NCBI RefSeq assembly: GCF_004295665.1
Contig: NZ_CP034759.1
Coordinates: forward strand, 3,658,001 to 3,722,000
Reading direction: 5' to 3'
Origin: Litorilituus sediminis
GTDB lineage: Bacteria; Pseudomonadota; Gammaproteobacteria; Enterobacterales; Alteromonadaceae
Length of the DNA: 64,000 nt
Part shown: piece after piece, positions 16,816 to 26,574 of the stretch
How the letters are laid out: every line of letters starts with the position of its first letter
Numbering within the stretch: the first letter of the stretch is position 1
Translations under genes and position numbers: made by a program
Notes under the pieces: model-generated
What the model was told of the DNA's origin: nothing
What the model saw: only the letters and a program-made list of their open reading frames with translations
Database searches by the model: none

Positions 16816-18282
16816 ATGTCGGCATCGAACTTTAATATTTGGTCATTTCAAGGAAAAATGAAAACCTTACACTTGAGTTGGGTAGCATTTTTTATCACCT
16901 TTTTTGTTTGGTTTAATCACGCGCCGTTATTGTCGTTAATCGCAGAGTCTCTGTCATTAACGCCAGCACAAATTAAAACTTTACTGATACTCAACGTGGC
17001 TTTAACCATACCTGCACGCATTATTATTGGTGTGGTAACTGACTTATATGGGCCGAGAAAAACCTACAGTTTATTGTTAATTCTTTGTTCAATTCCTTGT
17101 TTTATGTTTGCTTTGGGGAATAGTTTTGAGCAATTGGCTTTAGCAAGGTTTTTATTAGGTTTTATTGGTGCTGGCTTTGTTATTGGTATTCGCTTAGTCA
17201 GTGAGTGGTTTCCGGCGAATCAACTTGGTTTAGCAGAAGGTATTTATGGCGGTTGGGGTAATTTTGGCTCGGCTGCTGGTGCGATATCTTTACCCATACT
17301 CGCTTTGGCTTTTGGCGGTGACGATGGTTGGCGCTGGGCCGTAGGCTTAACTGGGCTGATAAGCTTTATTTATGGCATTATTTTTTACCGCACAGTTAGA
17401 GATACCCCACAAGGAGCCACCTACTTTAAACCCAAAAGCGCTAAGGCCATGGAGGTTACCAGCGTTGGCGATTTCTTCTTACTTTTAGTCATGAAATTAC
17501 CGCTATTTGGTGCACTGGCGTTACTCAATTGGAAACTATCGCCAGCAGGCGTTAGCTTGATTTCAACTGAATTTAGCATGCTGGTATACGTAATTTTAGC
17601 TGCCTTATTTGTTTATGAAGTTATCGCGGCCTATCAAGTGAATAAGTCGGTTTTTAAAGAAAAAGTAGAGCCTATTCACCAATATTCTTTTAAGCAAGTG
17701 GCGGTATTAAATGTACTTTATTTTGCAACCTTTGGCAGTGAGCTAGCGGTTGTCTCTATGTTGCCGTTATTTTTTAGTGAAACCTTTGGTTTAGATGTTA
17801 TTTATGCTGGCTTGTTGGCATCAAGTTATGCCTTTATGAATTTGCTTTCTAGGCCCTTAGGTGGCTGGATAAGTGATAAGTATGGCCGTAAAACCACTTT
17901 AATTATTCTAACAACAGGCTTAAGTTTAGGTTATGGCGTGATGGCATTAATTGATGGTAACTGGCCGTTATTTTTGGCTGTTGCTGCAGCTATGTCTTGT
18001 TCTTTCTTTGTGCAAGCGGGTGAAGGGGCTGTATTTGCCGCTGTGCCATTAATTAAACGTCGTTTAACTGGGCAAATTGCAGGTATGACAGGTGCTTATG
18101 GTAATGTTGGTGCTGTCTGTTATTTAACGGTATTGTCGTTTGTTAGTTACTCTACCTTTTTTGCTGTAATTGCCATTAGCGCCTTTATTGGCTTATTAAT
18201 GCTTTATTTTATGCAAGAGCCAAAAGGTGAAATGGCAGAAATTTTGCCAGATGGTAGCGTTGAACTCATTAAAGTGAGTTAA
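16816..18282 (+). CDS. Nitrate/nitrite MFS transporter (NarK/NasA-type)
   Basis: A 488-residue inner-membrane protein with about 12 hydrophobic segments and the nitrate/nitrite porter signatures of the major facilitator superfamily: a glycine-rich stretch ([15 protein letters not shown]) and a second ([12 protein letters not shown]), plus [19 protein letters not shown] after the second helix. It likely brings nitrate in for NasA and may also handle nitrite. The ATG abuts the nirD stop codon. A hairpin follows at 18297-18322, so expression may drop before the next gene. Confidence 0.92.
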   Translation: MSASNFNIWSFQGKMKTLHLSWVAFFITFFVWFNHAPLLSLIAESLSLTPAQIKTLLILNVALTIPARIIIGVVTDLYGPRKTYSLLLILCSIPCFMFALGNSFEQLALARFLLGFIGAGFVIGIRLVSEWFPANQLGLAEGIYGGWGNFGSAAGAISLPILALAFGGDDGWRWAVGLTGLISFIYGIIFYRTVRDTPQGATYFKPKSAKAMEVTSVGDFFLLLVMKLPLFGALALLNWKLSPAGVSLISTEFSMLVYVILAALFVYEVIAAYQVNKSVFKEKVEPIHQYSFKQVAVLNVLYFATFGSELAVVSMLPLFFSETFGLDVIYAGLLASSYAFMNLLSRPLGGWISDKYGRKTTLIILTTGLSLGYGVMALIDGNWPLFLAVAAAMSCSFFVQAGEGAVFAAVPLIKRRLTGQIAGMTGAYGNVGAVCYLTVLSFVSYSTFFAVIAISAFIGLLMLYFMQEPKGEMAEILPDGSVELIKVS

Positions 18283-18296
18283 GTCAAAAGGCGATT

Positions 18297-18322
18297 AAGC
18301 CACACTGCTTTAGGTGTGGCTT
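18297..18322 (+). terminator. Hairpin between the transporter and phosphatase-kinase genes
   Basis: AAGCCACAC (18297-18305) pairs with GTGTGGCTT (18314-18322), a perfect 9-bp stem with an 8-nt loop, followed by TAGTTTATTT. It would act as a leaky terminator. The stem contains the GTG that would be the most upstream start of the next gene, which argues against that start. Confidence 0.55.
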
Positions 18323-18363
18323 TAGTTTATTTATGGTTAATGCAATGTGAGTTGGCAGTAGTA

Positions 18364-20142
18364 ATGGCTAGTAGTGATATAGATACATTAATGCAGCAGA
18401 CAAAAAAAGCATCCGATAAGCCTAGCCAGGGGAGTTTGAAGCTCTCCTTTGGCGGCTTTTCTACACGCGGTGAAAAAGAAGAAAACCAAGATGCCTTTGC
18501 CTTAAAGGCAGCGCAAGGACAAGAAGCTGAATTAAAGGGCCATGTTGCTGTAATTGCTGATGGCGTCTCAAGTGCTAATTGTGCCGCCAAGGCCAGTCAA
18601 ATGAGTGTTTGTCACTTTATTGATGAATATATGGCAACCCCAGATACCTGGTCAGTGCATAAGTCGGCCACACAGGTATTATCTGCATTAAATCAATGGC
18701 TTTACTCGCAACAACTCGTTGCTGATGCCAAGGGAGAGTTGTCGCAATGGTACAGCACTTTTTCAGCGCTAGTTTTAAAAGGCAACCGAGCGCATCTTTT
18801 TCATGTTGGCGATTGCCAAGTCGCGAAAATTAATGCTGATGGTTATCAAGTATTAACCCGAGAGCATGCTACCTCATCCGGTATATTAAATCGTGCTATT
18901 GGTGCTGCTAATCATATTGAAATTGATGCATCGACAACCTCGCTCGCCGTTAATGATATGTTTATGCTGAGCTGTGATGGTGTTCATCAATTTGTAAAGC
19001 CTAAGCAAGTTCGTCGTATTTTGAGCCAATATCAAGATTTAGAAGTGGCAAGTGAAAAGATATCTGAGTTAGCTGCTTCTCAAGGCTCGCAAGATAATCT
19101 TACCTGCTTATTAATTAAGGTTGAGCAACTGCCAAGCCAACAACTGGGTGAGTTAGTCTTTACTCGCCGTCAGCAAGTTATTCCACCAGCACTTAAGGTA
19201 GGGGTTAAGCTAGATCATTTTGACGTGTTAGAGGTGATTGAGCAAAGCAATCGCTCGCATGTCTATTTAGCAAGAGATAATCATGCCAAGCGCTTAGTGG
19301 TGCTTAAAGTACCCTCGGTTAACTTTACTGAAGATGAAGCATATATCACGAATTTCATTAAGGAAGGCTGGTTAGGAGAGAAAATTAGCCATCCAGGAGT
19401 GATGCAGATATACCCTTGGCGTATTCATAGTAAGTTTTTATATCATGCCTGTGAGTATATTGAAGGGCAAACCTTAACTACTTGGTTGGCTGATAACCCA
19501 AAGGCGACGCTTGCTAAAGTACGTGATATTGCCAAACAAATAGTGGCTTGCTTAAGGGTATTTCAGCGTCATGATGTGGTGCACTGTGATATAAAGTTAG
19601 ATAACTTTATTATGGATGTTAATGGCCGTATTAAACTGATTGATTTTGGCAGTTGTGATATTGGTGCTTTAATGGATACAGACTATATTCGCCATAACCA
19701 ACAGCCGCTAGGTACTATGAGTTATAGCGCACCTGAGCTATTTTATGGCAAAGCGGCAAACCATCAAAGTGAGTTATTCTCAATCGGGGTTGTTGTTTAT
19801 CAATTGCTTACCAATGCCTTGCCTTTTGGTGAATTTAGCCATATTGAGCAAGTACCTAAACAATACTCACAATGGCGCTATCGCTCGGTGACCACATATA
19901 GGCAAGACTTACCTAGTTGGCTAGATATGGTGTTATCAAAAGCGCTATCTGCTGACCCTAATAGCAGGTATCAGTATTACTCTGAGTTCATGCGCGACTT
20001 AACGAGCACCAGCCTTGATACTGTGATTAATCAAAATACCTTGCCACTTATTGAGCGCAATCCCGTTCGTTTTTGGCAAGGGGTTAGTGGTGGGCTTGTT
20101 ATGATTATTGCTGCCTTAGTCTTTTTTATCGCCTTCTCTTAG
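18364..20142 (+). CDS. Bifunctional PP2C-type phosphatase and Ser/Thr protein kinase
   Basis: A fusion of about 592 residues. The N-terminal half is a PP2C phosphatase (GEKEENQDAF, AVIADGVSS, LFHVGDCQV, LSCDGVHQF, SQDNLTCLL). The C-terminal half is a eukaryotic-like kinase: the ATP-site Lys in VVLKVP, HCDIKLDNF (about residue 407; Asp 409, Lys 411), LIDFGSCD and GTMSYSAPELF. The glycine loop is degenerate. One transmembrane helix (LVMIIAALVFFIAF) closes the protein, so the domains face the cytoplasm. I prefer the ATG at 18364 to a GTG at 18316 inside a hairpin; an ATG at 18340 is also possible. It sits between nitrate transport and reductase genes. Confidence 0.88.
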   Translation: MASSDIDTLMQQTKKASDKPSQGSLKLSFGGFSTRGEKEENQDAFALKAAQGQEAELKGHVAVIADGVSSANCAAKASQMSVCHFIDEYMATPDTWSVHKSATQVLSALNQWLYSQQLVADAKGELSQWYSTFSALVLKGNRAHLFHVGDCQVAKINADGYQVLTREHATSSGILNRAIGAANHIEIDASTTSLAVNDMFMLSCDGVHQFVKPKQVRRILSQYQDLEVASEKISELAASQGSQDNLTCLLIKVEQLPSQQLGELVFTRRQQVIPPALKVGVKLDHFDVLEVIEQSNRSHVYLARDNHAKRLVVLKVPSVNFTEDEAYITNFIKEGWLGEKISHPGVMQIYPWRIHSKFLYHACEYIEGQTLTTWLADNPKATLAKVRDIAKQIVACLRVFQRHDVVHCDIKLDNFIMDVNGRIKLIDFGSCDIGALMDTDYIRHNQQPLGTMSYSAPELFYGKAANHQSELFSIGVVVYQLLTNALPFGEFSHIEQVPKQYSQWRYRSVTTYRQDLPSWLDMVLSKALSADPNSRYQYYSEFMRDLTSTSLDTVINQNTLPLIERNPVRFWQGVSGGLVMIIAALVFFIAFS

Positions 20143-20325
20143 CTGTACAGACAAGCCAACTTATTGCACAACAAGCTAGCAGAGTATGCACTGCAAAGGC
20201 TCACCAGCTGTTTTTTCTATAATTTAAAAATCAAAAAAGCCTTTATATACAATGCTTTATGCTGTTCGTTACTCTGGTATAGCAGTTGCAATCTCAGAGT
20301 TAATATTAAAAGATGGGAAATCAGC

Positions 20326-23046
20326 ATGAGTGAACTAGCCATAGAAATTAATCCGCAACTGAATAAGGAAAAGGTCAAAACAACTTGTCCGTATTGTGGG
20401 GTCGGTTGTGGTGTTGTGGTATCAAAAAAAGATCAAGCTCACGTTGATATTCAGGGAGATAAGCAACACCCGGCTAACTTGGGCAGCTTATGTATTAAAG
20501 GGAAAAATCTTGCTGAAACCCTAGATAACAATAACCGACTAAAAACACCTGTTATTAATGGCGAGCCGCAAAGCTGGTCAAGAGCCCTTGATTACGTTGC
20601 CAGCAAATTTAACCAAACCATTGAGCAAGAGGGCAAAGATGCTATTGCCTTTTATGTTTCAGGTCAGCTGCTTACTGAGGATTACTATGTTGCCAATAAA
20701 TTGATGAAAGGCTTTATTGGCTCTGGCAATATTGATACCAACTCACGGCTCTGTATGTCATCAGCAGTTGCTGCCCATAAACGCGCTTTTGGTGAGGATA
20801 TTGTACCGACCAGTTATGCTGATTTATTGAATGCAGAAGTGGTGATTTTGGCAGGCTCTAACCTTGCTTGGTGTCATCCTATTTTATTTCGTCGCTTGCG
20901 AGAGGAAAAGCAGCGCAGGCCTGAGCTGAAAATTATTGTTATTGATCCAAGAGTTACTGCCTGTGTAGAGCTGGCAGACTTGCATTTAAAAATTAAACCT
21001 CAAGGTGACTTAATATTATTTAATGGCTTATTAACCTATTTGACTGAGCAGGGTTACATTGATTTTGAGCAAGTATCACACACTACGTCGGGATTAATAG
21101 AGGCGTTAGCAAGTGCTAAACTTGATAATGAAAAACTTGCTGACATTGGCTTATCTCAACAACAGCTGCAAGCCTTTTTTCAATACTTTACCCAGCATGA
21201 CAAGGTGGTTACGGTATTTTCTCAAGGAATTAACCAAGCAAGCCAAGGCAGCGATCAAGGCAATGCCATTATCAATTGTCATTTAGCCAGCAATAAAATT
21301 GGCAGGTTAGGTTGTGGGCCGTTTTCCATGACAGGGCAACCTAATGCTATGGGCGGTAGAGAAGTTGGTGCCTTAGCCAATACTTTAGCTAGTCATATTG
21401 AGTTTGACGATAACGCCATGGCGGCAGAATTAGCGAAATTTTGGCAGACAGAAAACCTAGCAACAGAGGCTGGATTAAAAGCCGTAGAGCTATTTGAGGC
21501 AATTGAGCAAGGTAAAGTTAAAGCCTTGTGGATTATGGCAACTAACCCTGTGGTGAGTTTGCCTGATCATCATAAAGTAAAACAAGCGCTAAAAAAATGC
21601 CCGCTTGTTGTGGTAAGTGATTGCGTGGCAAGTAATGACACTCTTGAGTTTGCCGATGTTATTTTACCAGCGCAAACCTGGGGGGAAAAATCAGGAACAG
21701 TAACCAATTCAGAGCGACGAATTTCTCGTCAACGCCCTTTTTTACAGCCGTTTGCGCAGGCCAAAGCGGATTGGTGGATAATTAGTGAGCTTGCTAAACG
21801 CATGGGTTTTGCCAAGCAATTTAACTATCAATCAGCCAAAGATATTTTTGTTGAACACGCAGCGCTATCAGGAATTAGCTCATCAAAAGCAACGCGGGCT
21901 CGCGCTTTTAATATATCTGCCTACCAAAATTTAACTGAGCAGCAGTACCAGCAATGGCTGCCAATGCAGTGGCCACAAGCGAATGCCAAGCAAATTAGGT
22001 TAAGTGATCAAAGCATATTCAGCCAGCAGCATTACTTTCATCAAGATGGCAAAGCACGCTTTATTGCGGTGCAGGCTGAGGCAACAGACGCTTTGCTTGA
22101 TGATGAGTTTATCCTTAATACCGGAAGAAACAGAGATCAGTGGCATACACAAACACGTTCGGGTAAATCGGCTACTTTAACTAACCGACATGCTGAGCCA
22201 GAGTTATCTATTCATCCCAATGATGCTAAAGCATTGCAAATTCACCAAGGGAGTATCATCTTGGTGGAAAACTCGCTAGGTAAGCTATTGGTACGTGTGA
22301 AGATAACGGCTCAACAACGAGCAAAAGAAGTGTTTATGCCGATCCATTGGTCATATAGTAACAATAATCAAGGTAGTGTTAGCCAGTTAGTAGTAGCAAA
22401 AGTTGATCGTATTTCCGGCCAGCCGGCTTTTAAGCACGCTAGAGTGAAATTAACTCCCGTAGCGATACGAAGTGAGGCCATGCTAGTGGTTAACAAGCCG
22501 TTACCTAACGCATTGGCTAATTACCAAGTAGAGCAGAAGATATCGGGCGGCTACTGCTATCATATTGCAAGTAAAGAAGCGCCGCAGGCTTTGTACAATA
22601 AGCTGTGTGATTATGTTCAAAGCCATGAAAGCATACAAGCAACGACGACTTGCTTAAATGCTAGCGAGCCAAGAAAACAGTATTTTAGACGGACTTATTT
22701 AACTGAAGGCTTAACTGAAGGCAAGATGCAAGCTGCGGTATTAGTTGGCCAGAAAAAGCATGATTTACCTCATGGCTGGTTAAGTCAGTTTTACCAGCAA
22801 GCAGAACAAGCATCGGCACAGCGTAATATTATCAGCTCAAATAGCCAAGCGGTGCAGGCTAAGAAAACCTTTTGCCAGTGCTTAAATATTGCCAAAGAAG
22901 ATATTCATCAAGCGATTGACTCGGGAGAGTTAACGCTTAGCGATATTCGCAGTAAAACAGGGGCTGGTAATGGTTGTGGTAGCTGTATTGGCGATATTGC
23001 GCTATTGCTAAATAACAGATCTGAAAAGTTCAAGGAAGTGAGCTAG
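20326..23046 (+). CDS. nasA: Assimilatory nitrate reductase, catalytic subunit
   Basis: A 906-residue molybdopterin enzyme that reduces nitrate to nitrite. The [4Fe-4S] ligands are CPYCGVGC (Cys 21, 24, 28) and Cys 56 in SLCIKGKNL. The Mo-bisMGD domains follow (YVSGQLLTEDYYVANKL, GRLGCGPFSMTGQPNAMGGREVG, WIMATNPVVSLP, NTGRNRDQWHTQTRSG). A C-terminal BFD-like [2Fe-2S] domain (CQCLNIAKEDI...GNGCGSC) is a relay found in the NasA type. I took the ATG at 20326 rather than a TTG at 20164, because similarity starts there. No separate NADH-linked NasB gene follows, so the electron donor must come from elsewhere. Confidence 0.93.
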   Translation: MSELAIEINPQLNKEKVKTTCPYCGVGCGVVVSKKDQAHVDIQGDKQHPANLGSLCIKGKNLAETLDNNNRLKTPVINGEPQSWSRALDYVASKFNQTIEQEGKDAIAFYVSGQLLTEDYYVANKLMKGFIGSGNIDTNSRLCMSSAVAAHKRAFGEDIVPTSYADLLNAEVVILAGSNLAWCHPILFRRLREEKQRRPELKIIVIDPRVTACVELADLHLKIKPQGDLILFNGLLTYLTEQGYIDFEQVSHTTSGLIEALASAKLDNEKLADIGLSQQQLQAFFQYFTQHDKVVTVFSQGINQASQGSDQGNAIINCHLASNKIGRLGCGPFSMTGQPNAMGGREVGALANTLASHIEFDDNAMAAELAKFWQTENLATEAGLKAVELFEAIEQGKVKALWIMATNPVVSLPDHHKVKQALKKCPLVVVSDCVASNDTLEFADVILPAQTWGEKSGTVTNSERRISRQRPFLQPFAQAKADWWIISELAKRMGFAKQFNYQSAKDIFVEHAALSGISSSKATRARAFNISAYQNLTEQQYQQWLPMQWPQANAKQIRLSDQSIFSQQHYFHQDGKARFIAVQAEATDALLDDEFILNTGRNRDQWHTQTRSGKSATLTNRHAEPELSIHPNDAKALQIHQGSIILVENSLGKLLVRVKITAQQRAKEVFMPIHWSYSNNNQGSVSQLVVAKVDRISGQPAFKHARVKLTPVAIRSEAMLVVNKPLPNALANYQVEQKISGGYCYHIASKEAPQALYNKLCDYVQSHESIQATTTCLNASEPRKQYFRRTYLTEGLTEGKMQAAVLVGQKKHDLPHGWLSQFYQQAEQASAQRNIISSNSQAVQAKKTFCQCLNIAKEDIHQAIDSGELTLSDIRSKTGAGNGCGSCIGDIALLLNNRSEKFKEVS

Positions 23047-23091
23047 CCGAGCTATCATTAGCTAAAGGTGTATAAGAAAGCTATGTGATTT

Positions 23092-23111
23092 AGCAGCGCA
23101 ATTGCGCTGCT
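23092..23111. terminator. Perfect 20-bp palindrome after nasA
   Basis: AGCAGCGCAATTGCGCTGCT is fully self-complementary and GC-rich in AT-rich surroundings. It lies 46 bp past the nasA stop. It is placed as the transcript end, although only a short T-run follows. Confidence 0.5.
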
Positions 23112-23145
23112 TTCGCTGAAATTAACTTAACTACTCGTTTCGCTA

Positions 23146-23187
23146 TGTTTCAGTAATTTCTTCTTTGCTAGGTAATCTACTGAAACA
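23146..23187. repeat. 10-bp inverted repeat downstream of nasA
   Basis: TGTTTCAGTA (23146-23155) and TACTGAAACA (23178-23187) are perfect inverted copies with a 22-bp loop. No function is evident. Confidence 0.4.
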
Positions 23188-23332
23188 TTGTCTATTTCTC
23201 ATCCTCAAGATTTGTGCATGAAGATGGGCTAATGTCCATGTATTATACTTTATTCTGCATGCTAGTTAGCATGGCAAGTATATTTCTAGTAAAAAAATAT
23301 GTTTAATGACTGAATAGAAGCAGAGAGTTATT

Positions 23333-24232
23333 CTATTCATCTGGTAAACCAATATGAGCATGTCCACCTTTATAATCTATAGTAATTAAAAAGTGCTTGA
23401 GAACATCATAACCAACAAGCCCTTGTACTTTTTTCCCTTTGATTCTTGAGCCTGTTTTTTGATATTGGTTCTCTAAATTAGAGCTTTCACCTTCAGCGGG
23501 AATAGTTACAAGCACATTTTCTAATTTAAAAGGGCCAAACTGCAGTTGTGGGACTCTAAATGTTTCCGCCTCAACCATTGAATTCACGCCTATTGATATG
23601 GTTGATTTTCTTTCTGTTTTTTCTAGCCAGCCCATTTTTTTAGCTACTTTACGCTTGACAACCATTCCTCCAGCATTTCCTGTATCAAGTAAAAGCCATA
23701 AATATTTGTCATCGGGTAAGTTAATTTTGACTATCGGCATACCTGTACCCTTTTGGCTTTGCATCTCGATATTTTTGAATTTAGTAATATCAATAGAATC
23801 TTGAGTAATTAAACGCATTTTTTTATTCGGATAATCTAATTGAGTAATAAAATCGCTGAAAAGTCCAGCACCAAGTAAAAGACCATTAGTGTGATGGCCT
23901 ATACTAATTTCAGCAAGGTTATTAAGCTTAGTTTTTATACCAAAAAAATTGACAGGTACATCATTAAAAGTGGTTTTTCGTTCAATGCCATAAACACCTT
24001 TTATTTCTATCTTTCTACCCTTCTCAAAAGCAAGTTGATGTTTAGTGATGAAAGCTTTATTAATAGCATTTAGCTGGGCGCCAGTATCTAGAATTGCATA
24101 TGTATCAATACCTGCAATGTTAATAGGCATTTTTATATGCCCCCCTTCCAAATTAAACTCAATCCAATCAGTCACTCCTGCTGAGCAGCTAAATGTTATG
24201 ATTAACAAAATAGAAGATAAATATTGTTTCAT
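23333..24232 (-). CDS. Retropepsin-like aspartic protease, secreted
   Basis: A 299-residue protein with a signal peptide (about 1-18, SCSA) and two separate aspartic-protease half-domains in one chain: AILDTGAQLNAI (DTG 49-51) and LLLDTGNAGGMVV (DTG 183-185), each followed by the beta-hairpin and the hydrophobic-hydrophobic-glycine segment expected (LLLGAGLF, QGLVGYDVL). This is the gag-asp_proteas/retropepsin-like family seen in many marine bacteria, probably periplasmic; substrates are unknown. The gene is clearly more AT-rich than the nitrate cluster beside it. The next genes on its 5' side face the other way. Confidence 0.75.
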   Translation of the reverse strand: MKQYLSSILLIITFSCSAGVTDWIEFNLEGGHIKMPINIAGIDTYAILDTGAQLNAINKAFITKHQLAFEKGRKIEIKGVYGIERKTTFNDVPVNFFGIKTKLNNLAEISIGHHTNGLLLGAGLFSDFITQLDYPNKKMRLITQDSIDITKFKNIEMQSQKGTGMPIVKINLPDDKYLWLLLDTGNAGGMVVKRKVAKKMGWLEKTERKSTISIGVNSMVEAETFRVPQLQFGPFKLENVLVTIPAEGESSNLENQYQKTGSRIKGKKVQGLVGYDVLKHFLITIDYKGGHAHIGLPDE

Positions 24233-24461
24233 AATTTAGTCCTTTTAATGTTTTTCCATTAGCGTTTAAGAACATCCAACACGTTTAACAAACGAATACA
24301 ACTAGTCTTATTATATCCAATATTAAAATATAACTAACGCTAAAATAAAGTTTTCTTTAAAAAATAAAGTGTATACTCTAGAAGGCTCCAAGGAAGTTAG
24401 GTGCTTGAAATTAAGAAACTTATTTTCTTGGCTATTTTTTATTTAACTAAAAGGAATTTTT

Positions 24462-25329
24462 ATGAAAAAAATACTATTAGCACTTTTACTTTTCAACAGT
24501 TCTGTATATGCAGGAACTGGAATGATCAAGGAATGTCACAATTGCTCGGAAAGTCAATATAAACTTAAAGCAGAATCAGTAGTTAAACCGCAAAAAGTTT
24601 ATATTATTGATATGGTTAAAGGAAATCTTAGGGCTTACAATGTAAAAAAAGTGATTGTTGATGAATATATAGAAGAAACACAAGCTACTTTAATCAGTTC
24701 TACCTCAGAAGAAAACTCATCATATAATAATTTGAAAGCTAATAGAGCATCCTATATATCCAGTGTTAGGAATGACTATCCATCCGACGATATTAATTTT
24801 AATCAGCTACTTAGTAATGAGCCACTGTCTTATTCTCCTAGTGAAGTCACAGCTTATCAATTTATTCAAGATTCCTCTAAACGCAGAGATGTATATAGAA
24901 GGATGCAAGTAGCATACCCAACATTAATGAATTTAACTAACTCATGGAATTCGTTTGTAACAGTTATGAGTTTCAATTTGACTTCGCGTATTGCCGCATT
25001 CTGCAAATTTGAATGCGTTTGCTTATCAACCTAAAATCGTATTTCCTGATGCAGCATATGTAATAGTTAAACATACCCCTGACACTGAAAGCTATGAGGT
25101 AATTAGTGCGGTAGACGTTGCCGGAAATGATATTCCTCTACCAGGTCAATCTTCAATAGCTGGTACGTATAGCATCTCTAGCGGTGATCACTATAACCAA
25201 TTTATTCAGTATTTGGATGGCTGGGGAGCAATTCATTATGGTCATTTTAACCCTACAAAACAATGTGGTACAAGGTGTGTACGTGGAGCCACAAACGGTG
25301 TTTGGTCGTGTACTATTAGCTGCAATTAA
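24462..25329 (+). pseudogene. Exported protein gene split by a frameshift
   Basis: Two consecutive frames look like one gene. The first (24462-25034) starts with a good ribosome-binding site (AAAAGGA) and encodes a signal peptide (MKKILLALLLFNSSVYA) plus about 170 residues. The second (about 24990-25329) continues in the next frame with SANLNAFAYQPKIVFPDAAYV and ends in a cysteine-rich tail (QCGTRCVRGATNGVWSC). The frames overlap at 24991-25034, so one base has probably been gained or lost near 24960-25000. No slippery run is visible. The product family is not recognised; the restored protein would be about 288 residues. A sequencing error is possible. Confidence 0.55.
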
Positions 25330-25514
25330 AGTCGCCTGGGGTTAGACCAATGTTAAAATATTTTGATAAACACAATTAATTTAGTAGTGTTATTGATGTC
25401 AACTCATTGTAATAAAGGTTTATTTATTACAATGAGCACTAAAGTAGTTTGAAATTAAAATAACGTACAATAGTATGATAATACTTGTTAAATAGAGTTT
25501 TATAGAAGGAACTT

Positions 25515-25814
25515 ATGGATATAAGTGCAATACAAAATCTAGGTATAGGTGGTAATTTAATTGCCTTAATTTTTTTGGTCATAAACATCATAATTCATTT
25601 TATGTTTGCATTTGGTGTTTATAAATATGCAAAAGACGGGGAAGTGAATGGAAAGCAGACATGGATGGTAACTCCTTTAATTTGGGGAGTAAGTACTGTC
25701 TTTTTAGGCCCTTTTTTTGCTGCGGTATATTGGCTAATTCACCACTCTAATCTCGGCAGTTTTAGTGAATTTGATTTAAATAAATTAAGACAACGTAGAA
25801 ATAATGACAGTTAA
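25515..25814 (+). CDS. Small membrane protein of unknown function
   Basis: A 99-residue protein with two hydrophobic helices (about 13-36, LIALIFLVINIIIHFMFAFGVY, and 50-73, VTPLIWGVSTVFLGPFFAAVYWLI) and a basic C-terminal tail (LRQRRNNDS). The start is supported by GAAGGAAC seven bases upstream. It is AT-rich like the preceding frameshifted gene. I do not recognise the family. Confidence 0.6.
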   Translation: MDISAIQNLGIGGNLIALIFLVINIIIHFMFAFGVYKYAKDGEVNGKQTWMVTPLIWGVSTVFLGPFFAAVYWLIHHSNLGSFSEFDLNKLRQRRNNDS

Positions 25815-25957
25815 ATGTTAGGAGCTTTAGGGCGTAGCACTTAAGCTTTATTCAAAGCCTTTGCCTTTGCTTAGAGTCATTTTCATTCCTTTTTTATCGC
25901 CATTGAATTAACTACCTGCTCATTCTTACTACGCTAACATAGTTATTTCAATTGGCC

Positions 25958-26299
25958 TTAATTAAGCCTTCTTGCCCAGTTACCTTGGTGCTGTTGTGCG
26001 CAGTTTTCTTCGCTATCAAAAATAATTTGTGCTGAAACATTGTTAAGATGAATATTCATCTCCTGACAAGTGGCTTTTATAAGCAGTCTTAAATCCATGC
26101 TATTACTGCTATTTATATAGTTAGCTAAGTTGTCGTTGTTATCAAATACGCAAATAACCTTAAGGCTGTTGGGAAAGTTTGCATAATTGACTGTGTGCGT
26201 TAACCATTGAAAGCCGACAATGCTTTTTAGGGCAGTTTCACAAATATCGGTTAGTCGCAGGCGAAGTTGCTTATCTAGTTTTTTATCGGATTTACGCAT
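25958..26299 (-). CDS. Hypothetical cytoplasmic protein, 113 residues
   Basis: The protein is mixed alpha/beta in appearance, with an N-terminal basic stretch (KSDKKLDKQLRLRLTDICE), VKAIVGF-like core (LKSIVGFQWLTHTVNYANFPNSLKVICVFDN) and a polar C-terminus (HQGNWARRLN). Codon use and a normal length suggest a real gene. It has no signal peptide or membrane segment, and the ribosome-binding site is weak. I have no functional assignment. It is followed by no close neighbour on the same strand and is preceded, 36 bp upstream, by a small membrane gene. Confidence 0.6.
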   Translation of the reverse strand: MRKSDKKLDKQLRLRLTDICETALKSIVGFQWLTHTVNYANFPNSLKVICVFDNNDNLANYINSSNSMDLRLLIKATCQEMNIHLNNVSAQIIFDSEENCAQQHQGNWARRLN

Positions 26300-26335
26300 A
26301 ATGAAACTTAATCGTACACTCTTCTATTTTTCGTT

Positions 26336-26524
26336 TTAATCGCGTGATGATGGCTTATCAGCTAAGGTTGAATAAATGCTTTTGCCAGTTACAAGTTGGT
26401 AAATAATGTGAACGCCAGACAGTGACATGAAAAAGCCGCAAGCAGCCCATAAATAATCTCCTTGCATAAGCCCCATAACTAAACTAAATATCCCTACGAT
26501 ACATATAAACAACTGACCGAACAT
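26336..26524 (-). CDS. Small two-helix membrane protein, 62 residues
   Basis: This short gene has a strong ribosome-binding site (AAGGAG, 6-7 nt before the ATG). The product has two hydrophobic stretches (about 1-20 and 25-47: LFICIVGIFSLVMGLMQGDY and WAACGFFMSLSGVHIIYQLV) and a short polar tail ending KPSSRD. Function unknown. It lies between an exonuclease gene upstream (50 bp) and a hypothetical gene downstream on the same strand. Confidence 0.65.
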   Translation of the reverse strand: MFGQLFICIVGIFSLVMGLMQGDYLWAACGFFMSLSGVHIIYQLVTGKSIYSTLADKPSSRD

Positions 26525-26574
26525 AACACTCTCCTTGTAAATTATTGGTAAATCTTACTTATTTGCTACTCGTT

